Assembly (NCBI GenBank): GCA_020718525.1
Contig: DYRX01000117.1
Span: forward strand, 1-11,276
From: Victivallis vadensis
Lineage (GTDB): Bacteria > Verrucomicrobiota > Lentisphaeria > Victivallales > GWF2-50-93
Direction of reading: 5' to 3'
DNA length: 11,276 bases
Shown here: one piece after another, positions 6,832 to 11,276 of the stretch
How the letters are laid out: every line of letters starts with the position of its first letter
Numbering within the stretch: the stretch's first letter is position 1
Program-made: the position numbers and the translations under genes
The notes under the pieces: model-generated
The model's database searches: none
The model's input: only the letters and a program-made list of their open reading frames with translations
Told to the model about the DNA's origin: nothing

Positions 6832-7917
6832 ATGTCCGACAATGAAATTTCAACGCGTCTTCCGGACTGCTCCAGGCTTCTGGTCAGCAGTTCGCCGCAT
6901 GTGCATTCCGGGGACAGCATCCGCAAAATCATGCTCCTGGTCATCGTCTCCCTGCTTCCGGCATGCGCGGCGGGCATATGGTTTTTTGGGCTGAACGCGC
7001 TGAAGGTGCTCATCCTTTGCACGGTGTTCTGCGTCGCCGTCGAGGAGATTTCCTGCAGAATAATGAGGCGTCCGAGCACCATATGGGACTGCAGTGCGGC
7101 GCTGACTGGAATACTATTGGCGATGAATCTTTCCGCCGGAGTTCCCTGGTGGATATGCCTGATAGGCGCGGTGCTTGCGATTGGTCTTGCCAAGCAGTTG
7201 TATGGCGGACTCGGCTACAATCCGTTCAATCCTGCTCTTGTCGCCAGAGTCGGCCTTCTGATCGGCTTCACCCAGATCATGACAACTTGGGAGCCGACGA
7301 GCGAAATGTTGAAGGCTGGCAACTCGCATCCGCTTAATTCCTTCATGCAGAAGGGCGTTGACAGTGTCACATGTCCGACTCCACTTGGCATCGTGAAGGG
7401 AAAGATGACGACCGAGGAGCGGAAAGCTGTGACTGGCTCGAAGGCAGTCGCAGAGTATGCGATCGGAAATGTTGGCGGATGCCTGGGAGAAACTTCGGCA
7501 CTCGCGCTCCTTGTCGGCGGTCTGGCCCTCATCATCCTGAAAATAATAAGATGGCAAGTGCCTCTGGCATTCATAGGAACTGTCGTAATATTCACCGGTC
7601 TGGCGCATTATTTTGATCCGTCACTGACTCCCTCGCCGGTTTTTCATGCTGTGACCGGCGGTCTCTTCCTAGGCGCGTTTTTCATGGCGACCGACATGGT
7701 TACCTCGCCCATGACAGGGACAGGCGCGCTGATTTTTGGGGTAGGCTGTGGTCTGATCACATCCCTCATACGCATATGGGGAAGCTTTCCCGAAGGTGTC
7801 AGCTTTTCCATCCTCATCATGAATGCCCTTACGCCAATGATAGACAGGCATACTGCGAAACTTCCTTTCGGCTATCTAAGTCCCCAAAAAGACAGAGCGG
7901 AGAAAAAACAGAAATGA
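6832..7917 (+). CDS. rnfD: Rnf complex membrane flavoprotein subunit RnfD
   Basis: A 361-aa multi-spanning inner-membrane subunit, homologous to NqrB, that carries FMN bound through a threonine phosphoester and is believed to take part in ion translocation. Family signatures seen: SPHVHSGDSIRKIMLLVIV near residue 21; GGLGYNPFNPALVARV (125-140); GNVGGCLGETSALALLVGG (212-230); ATDMVTSPMTGTGALIFG (286-303); and FPEGVSFSILIMNALTPMID. The FMN-attachment region reads VDSVTCPTPLG (176-186), where family members usually have S(T)GAT; Thr183 is kept as the acceptor, but the two residues before it are Cys-Pro instead of Gly-Ala. AGAGGTGAT precedes the ATG. The stop overlaps the rnfG start as ATGA. Confidence 0.96.
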   Translation: MSDNEISTRLPDCSRLLVSSSPHVHSGDSIRKIMLLVIVSLLPACAAGIWFFGLNALKVLILCTVFCVAVEEISCRIMRRPSTIWDCSAALTGILLAMNLSAGVPWWICLIGAVLAIGLAKQLYGGLGYNPFNPALVARVGLLIGFTQIMTTWEPTSEMLKAGNSHPLNSFMQKGVDSVTCPTPLGIVKGKMTTEERKAVTGSKAVAEYAIGNVGGCLGETSALALLVGGLALIILKIIRWQVPLAFIGTVVIFTGLAHYFDPSLTPSPVFHAVTGGLFLGAFFMATDMVTSPMTGTGALIFGVGCGLITSLIRIWGSFPEGVSFSILIMNALTPMIDRHTAKLPFGYLSPQKDRAEKKQK

Positions 7918-8588
7918 GCGCGGAAGAGAAAAAGGGAAACGGAGAGACTATCAAGCTTGGTGTTTTTCTCGGCCTGATTTGCGGGATTTCCGCCTGCGTG
8001 CTTGCATTCACAGACTCAATGACGAAGCCAGCCATCAAAGCGGCTTCCATCCAGAAAAACAGCAAGGCGATATCAACACTGATCCAGGGCTTCGACAACA
8101 ACCCTTCCCAGGATGCCGTGGCAATTTCGAGCCAGGGACATGAAATAATCTTCTATCCCGCGAAAAAAGAGGGAAGCCTCCTCGGATTCGTGGCGCAGTC
8201 AAGTTCGAGCAAAGGCTTCGGCGGCGATGTAACCGTCATGCTGAGCATGAGCCCAGCCGGACTAATCCAAAATGTGATCGTTGTAAAGCACAACGAAACT
8301 CCCGGACTGGGCACTGTCGTGACAGACCGCGTGCTGAAAAAAAGCATTTTTGATCTTTTTTCCGGAAGCAAGGCCAAGGAAGGCGCTCTTCCGCCGAACT
8401 CTGTCCTTGATTCGTTCAGAGACCTCAGCGTGGACAGCGCGCCCTGGACTGTCCGCAAAGACGGCGGAAAAATTGAATCCGTCACCGGCGCGACGATAAG
8501 CAGTAGGGCGGTCACAGACGCTGTGAACATAATCGCCGAAGCCTTCAAATCCGAAAAGGAAAAAATCATCGGGAGCAATAAACAATGA
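7914..8588 (+). CDS. rnfG: Rnf complex periplasmic flavoprotein subunit RnfG
   Basis: A 224-aa subunit with one N-terminal membrane segment (about 14-33) and an FMN-binding domain expected to face the periplasm. The flavinylation motif is canonical: ESVTGATISSRAVTDAV, with Thr194 as the FMN acceptor. The family motif HNETPGLG is at 127-134. It is homologous to NqrC. The start at 7914 is chosen because it overlaps the rnfD stop as ATGA and has GGAG about 11 bases upstream; an in-frame upstream ATG at 7776 lies deep in rnfD and would add residues with no family character. Its own stop overlaps the rnfE start in the same way, so rnfD, rnfG and rnfE are probably translationally coupled. FMN transfer would need an ApbE-type enzyme, which is not in this window. 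Confidence 0.96.
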   Translation: MSAEEKKGNGETIKLGVFLGLICGISACVLAFTDSMTKPAIKAASIQKNSKAISTLIQGFDNNPSQDAVAISSQGHEIIFYPAKKEGSLLGFVAQSSSSKGFGGDVTVMLSMSPAGLIQNVIVVKHNETPGLGTVVTDRVLKKSIFDLFSGSKAKEGALPPNSVLDSFRDLSVDSAPWTVRKDGGKIESVTGATISSRAVTDAVNIIAEAFKSEKEKIIGSNKQ

Positions 8589-9259
8589 AACTCTTCGGAG
8601 AATTCAGCAAAGGCATATGGAAGGAAAATCCGACGCTTGTTCTGGTGTTGGGAATGTGTCCGACCCTGGCAGTGAGCTCGAATGCCGTAAACGGGCTTGG
8701 CATGGGTGTCGCAACGACTTTTGTGCTCGTCGGAAGCAATCTTGTCATATCAATGATTAGAAACATCGTCCCGGCAAAAATCAGGATTCCCTGCTACATT
8801 GTCGTCATAGCGACTTTTGTCACAATAGTTGACCTCCTTATGCAGGCATATGCCCCTCCAGCCCTCTGCGACGCCCTCGGAATCTTCATCCCTCTCATTG
8901 TCGTGAATTGCATAGTTCTGGGCAGAGCCGAGGCTTTCGCGTCGAAAAACGGCATAATTCCCTCGGCAGTTGACGGGCTTGGAATGGGAGTCGGATTCAC
9001 CTTGTCACTAATGGTTCTCGGGCTTACAAGGGAATTTTTCTGCAGTGGAAGCGCCTTCGATATAAAGCTGATTCCAGGCTGGAAAACGGATTTCATGCTG
9101 ATGAACCAGGCACCAGGTGCCTTCATTGTACTTGGCATATTTCTTGCTCTGATGAACCTCTACAACATGAAAAAGGCCGCCAGGGAGGGCAAAGCATACA
9201 AAGCACCTGCACATCTGGACTGCAGACATTGCAATATCTGCAAGCTGGACAAGGAATAG
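8585..9259 (+). CDS. rnfE: Rnf complex membrane subunit RnfE
   Basis: A 224-aa integral membrane subunit with about six hydrophobic segments, paralogous to RnfA and to NqrD. Signatures seen: GIWKENPTLVLVLGMCPTLA near the N terminus (Cys25), GLGMGVATTFVLVGSN, and IPLIVVNCIVLGRAEAFAS (102-120, Cys109). Cys25 and Cys109 match the ligands that, with those of RnfA, hold the membrane [2Fe-2S] cluster. Unusual: the soluble C-terminal tail ends in DCRHCNICKLDKE, a CxxCxxC motif (C213, C216, C219) not found in E. coli RsxE as I recall it. The ATG overlaps the rnfG stop. It is the last rnf gene; a 140-bp spacer follows without a clear terminator hairpin. Confidence 0.96.
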   Translation: MKLFGEFSKGIWKENPTLVLVLGMCPTLAVSSNAVNGLGMGVATTFVLVGSNLVISMIRNIVPAKIRIPCYIVVIATFVTIVDLLMQAYAPPALCDALGIFIPLIVVNCIVLGRAEAFASKNGIIPSAVDGLGMGVGFTLSLMVLGLTREFFCSGSAFDIKLIPGWKTDFMLMNQAPGAFIVLGIFLALMNLYNMKKAAREGKAYKAPAHLDCRHCNICKLDKE

Positions 9260-9305
9260 CATTGCGAAATATTGAAATTTTCTCTTGTTTTTCGTTTTTT
9301 CGCAT

Positions 9306-9334
9306 TTGATTTTTGCGCGTTTTGAGATTCTATT
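9306..9334 (+). promoter_or_regulatory. Candidate promoter upstream of the coiled-coil gene
   Basis: TTGATT (9306-9311) and TCTATT (9329-9334) are separated by 17 bp inside the 140-bp spacer after rnfE, about 65 bases before the ATG at 9400. The -10 box is imperfect. With no terminator seen after rnfE, read-through from the rnf operon is equally possible. Confidence 0.3.
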
Positions 9335-9387
9335 TGCTCCGTTTGTTCGTGCATCATGTCGAATTCAAAATAGTTTTGTCAAAAAAT

Positions 9388-9393
9388 AAGGAG
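9388..9393 (+). promoter_or_regulatory. Ribosome binding site that fixes the start of the coiled-coil gene
   Basis: AAGGAG lies six bases before the ATG at 9400. The alternative in-frame ATG at 9313 has only a T/G-rich stretch upstream, so the 459-aa form is preferred. Confidence 0.8.
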
Positions 9394-9399
9394 TTAGTC

Positions 9400-10779
9400 A
9401 TGGGTATTATGAACAGAGTCGTGAACAGCCTGATCGCGGTGCTCGCCATCGTGTCCGTAATTTTTGGCTACATGCTTTTCGAGAAGAGGGAACAGCTTGT
9501 CAAGCGCGGCGATACAATGGCGCAGACAATCAACAGCGTCGCAACGAAGCTTGATTCAGGCAGTGGAACGACTTACGCCGAAAATCTTCAGCTCCTCAAG
9601 CTCGAGCTTGATCCCGCCAAGGATCCCAATGCGCCTAAAAACGCCGCTAAAACTCTTTATCACACGAACTATGCGAATCTCCAATCCGTCCTCGAACCCT
9701 TCAAGAAGCAGGCGCTTGATCTGATCGAGCAGAGGGACTCCCTTGGCTCGGCTCTCAACGATGTTGCGGTGAAACTCGAAATCCCGCAGAGCTACAAGCC
9801 AAACCTTTTCGACGAAATAAAGACATACAAGGAAAACAAAGAATCTCTTCTCGACAATGTCTCGAAGGTCAACACTAGGGACAATGCCATAATGAAGCAG
9901 ATCGCCGATTCAGCGGACGTTATCGGCTACAGCCTCGACAAGGAAACCCTCAAAAGCCTCGAAAACTACAAGACACCACTTGACGAATTTGCAGAAAAAG
10001 TTTCCGCCCTCAAGAAACGCTCCGACACTTTTGGTGAATACCTCAAGAAAATCTGCATAATCTTCCAGATCCAGGAACCCACGCTCAAAGGAGAAGACTA
10101 TTCTCAGGAACTCTCCACCGCTTCCGATGCCCTCAAAGGGGTCAAAGAAGACTACGAAAAGACCAAGACCGAACTTGCGGACACCAAGGCGAAACTAGAA
10201 GACGTGACAGCTCAGCTCGCAAAGGCGGAGACAAAGATACAGTCGCTTCAAAAGAAAATTGATGAACAGAAAAAAGAAATCGCCATTCTCAAAGGTGATA
10301 TTGATGACGACTCACAGAAGGCACCTGGTGAAAAGCAGGTTGACTCGGCATCTGCTCTTATCGAGAAACTCGAAGGCAAAGTCATCGAGCTCAATCCGAA
10401 ATGGGGATTTGTAGTGATTGACCTTGGCAAGAACAACAAGGTCATGGTTGGTGGCAAGAAGAAACGCGAAGAGATTGTCGCACTGCCCGAGGGAAAAGTC
10501 ATGCTTGTCGGACGCAACGACCAGTATGTCGGAAAAATCAAGGTTGTGAGAGTGAACGAAAACTGCGCGATAGCAAATCTTGTTCCAGAAGAGTCTGAAC
10601 TCAAACTTGAGCCCGGCGACAGGGTTTATTTTGGAAAAAGACCTGTGCCTGGAGCTGGAATAGTGACTGCGGCTCCTGCCGCCGCAGTTCCCGCCGCGCC
10701 TGCTGATGAGCCTGCGGCTCCAGCCGCCCCGGCAGAAGACGATGCCGCCGCTCCGCTCCAAGGACTTCCGGAACTATAA
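9400..10779 (+). CDS. Membrane-anchored coiled-coil protein with a C-terminal beta-rich domain, function unknown
   Basis: A 459-aa protein I cannot assign to a named family with confidence. Seen: a single N-terminal membrane segment (about 8-26, VNSLIAVLAIVSVIFGYMLF) followed by a charged residue patch; a helical region rich in Lys, Glu and Leu; a strong coiled coil at about 240-300 with heptad-like repeats; a compact domain at about 322-412 (GKVIELNPKWGFVVIDLGK, later VGRNDQYVGKIKVVRVNE and LEPGDRVYFG) that reads like a small beta-barrel of the kind seen at the C terminus of FlgT-like and many PVC hypothetical proteins; and a Pro/Ala-rich acidic tail (424-455). The coiled coil and barrel should lie outside the cytoplasm (inferred), making it an envelope structural or anchoring protein. 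The start is fixed by AAGGAG at 9388. The 38-aa gene follows after 22 bp, so both are probably one transcript. Confidence 0.85.
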   Translation: MGIMNRVVNSLIAVLAIVSVIFGYMLFEKREQLVKRGDTMAQTINSVATKLDSGSGTTYAENLQLLKLELDPAKDPNAPKNAAKTLYHTNYANLQSVLEPFKKQALDLIEQRDSLGSALNDVAVKLEIPQSYKPNLFDEIKTYKENKESLLDNVSKVNTRDNAIMKQIADSADVIGYSLDKETLKSLENYKTPLDEFAEKVSALKKRSDTFGEYLKKICIIFQIQEPTLKGEDYSQELSTASDALKGVKEDYEKTKTELADTKAKLEDVTAQLAKAETKIQSLQKKIDEQKKEIAILKGDIDDDSQKAPGEKQVDSASALIEKLEGKVIELNPKWGFVVIDLGKNNKVMVGGKKKREEIVALPEGKVMLVGRNDQYVGKIKVVRVNENCAIANLVPEESELKLEPGDRVYFGKRPVPGAGIVTAAPAAAVPAAPADEPAAPAAPAEDDAAAPLQGLPEL

Positions 10780-10801
10780 ATAAAAGATCAAGAGGCAAAT
10801 C

Positions 10802-10918
10802 ATGTATTCTTCAATAGTTTGGACAATCACTTCGGCTGTCAGCTTGGTGCTCATGATCTCCATTCTGGTCATGCAGCTCATGGAAATGAAGACATACGAG
10901 CTTCTTTTCTTCAAATAA
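10802..10918 (+). CDS. Small single-pass membrane protein, 38 aa
   Basis: A short open frame reading MYSSIVWTITSAVSLVLMIS, then about 18 more residues ending in ELLFFK. A hydrophobic stretch of about 20 residues (roughly 5-26) is a convincing transmembrane helix, and the end is charged then aromatic. The ribosome binding site is good: AAGAGG at 10790-10795, six bases before the ATG. It starts 22 bp after the coiled-coil gene and is in the same orientation, which supports a two-gene unit; it may be a small membrane partner of that protein. No homologue is recognised. The short length means chance cannot be excluded, but the ribosome site, hydrophobic profile and tight spacing argue for a real gene. 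Confidence 0.6.
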   Translation: MYSSIVWTITSAVSLVLMISILVMQLMEMKTYELLFFK

Positions 10919-11276
10919 GCCTTCTACCGCTCCGAATATCGTACGTATTCAGCGACTGACCGCGCCGTGTCTCCTCCGAATTCCAGCCGCTGGACATGCT
11001 GTCCTTTTTTAGCTGTCGGCGGCTTCTGCCGCTTCAGAACCGCCACGCGCCTCGATTTCGACCAGCCGTCCAGCCTGATTTCGTCATAGAAGCCAAGCCA
11101 TACTTTCCCCGCATCTTTCCAGTCAGTGTTCATTTTCGACAGGTCGCGTATCAGCCTCTTAGTTTGACAGGAATGCCAGCATAGGTGTGGTCACAGAATG
11201 ATCTACAAAGCTCTCTGGAGCAAAATTTAACCGGCTACGCCGGGACGTTCCAAGACTCGCTATCGTTGTCGTAATC
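10919..11276. other. Gene-poor right end of the window
   Basis: After the 38-aa gene no intact gene is supported. The stretch holds the transposase-like remnant and two short perfect hairpins: GCGGC/GCCGC (11019-11032) and CCGGC/GCCGG (11231-11243, loop TAC). Neither has a T-run on its 3' side, so neither is a terminator. No terminator for the coiled-coil/38-aa transcript was found. Confidence 0.5.
10924..11240 (-). pseudogene. Frame-broken remnant resembling a DDE transposase (IS1380/IS4-like)
   Basis: On the minus strand one open frame (ATG at 11133, stop near 10924) encodes NTDWKDAGKVWLGFYDEIRL followed by DGWSKSRRVAVLKRQ. The pattern of a Trp/aromatic-rich segment followed by W-x-K-x-R-R-V-hydrophobic resembles the region before the last catalytic acid in IS1380/IS4-type transposases, as I recall them. 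The frame extends upstream as KRLIRDLSK and then breaks; a neighbouring frame at about 11150-11230 carries DHTYAGIPVKLRG, which would continue it after a one-base shift. There is no full-length catalytic core, no clear start and no terminal inverted repeats in view, so I call it a decayed fragment. The family assignment is tentative; it could be a decayed piece of another gene. Confidence 0.35.

Noticed and set aside
4018..9259. Na+-NQR (nqr) operon as an alternative identity
   Set aside because: Presence of the ferredoxin-type RnfB, the C-terminal Fe-S motifs of RnfC and the ABCDGE order identify Rnf; there is no NqrF-type subunit.
9313..9399. Upstream start at 9313 for the coiled-coil gene
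   Set aside because: No ribosome site, it lies inside the candidate promoter, and AAGGAG precedes the ATG at 9400.
11019..11032. Hairpin GCGGC/GCCGC considered as a terminator for the coiled-coil/38-aa transcript
   Set aside because: The T-run lies on the 5' side on the plus strand, so it cannot act as an intrinsic terminator for that transcript.

Overview
The window looks like chromosomal DNA of a Gram-negative, probably anaerobic bacterium. It carries two signal-peptide-bearing secretin-type proteins (outer membrane) and a complete Rnf electron-transport operon. The long-form RnfB, the style of the secretins and the coiled-coil protein with a small C-terminal beta-domain suggest the PVC superphylum, perhaps Lentisphaerota/Victivallales. 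That placement is inference from protein style and is not proved here. Coding G+C is moderate, intergenic DNA is clearly AT-rich, and genes are packed with Shine-Dalgarno sites and ATGA stop/start overlaps.

Layout. (1) Positions 38-3580, minus strand: two adjacent secretin-like genes, 23 bp apart and evidently co-transcribed, ending in a strong intrinsic terminator (38-71) preceded by a second hairpin. (2) 3581-4017: a 437-bp AT-rich divergent intergenic region with weak promoter candidates in both directions and short direct repeats. (3) 4018-9259, plus strand: rnfA-rnfB-rnfC-rnfD-rnfG-rnfE, the order known from gammaproteobacterial rnf/rsx operons, with gaps of at most 16 bp and three 4-bp overlaps. 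(4) 9260-9399: a 140-bp spacer with a possible promoter. (5) 9400-10918, plus strand: a 459-aa membrane-anchored coiled-coil protein, then a 38-aa single-TM microprotein that is easy to miss. (6) 10919-11276: no intact gene, but a frame-broken minus-strand remnant resembling a DDE transposase.

How the genes work together. The Rnf complex couples reduced ferredoxin and NAD+ to ion (Na+ or H+) movement across the inner membrane. RnfB takes electrons from ferredoxin, RnfA and RnfE hold a membrane-embedded Fe-S cluster, RnfD and RnfG carry covalently bound FMN, and RnfC exchanges electrons with NAD(H). The cofactor residues of all six subunits are present, but three details depart from the usual pattern: a non-canonical flavinylation motif in RnfD, an incomplete last cluster region in RnfB, and a CxxCxxC tail on RnfE. 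The secretin pair lacks any neighbouring type II secretion or pilus gene, so its partners must lie elsewhere. I see no RNA gene, CRISPR array or integrated phage. The best candidates for something undescribed are the secretin pair and the coiled-coil/microprotein pair.
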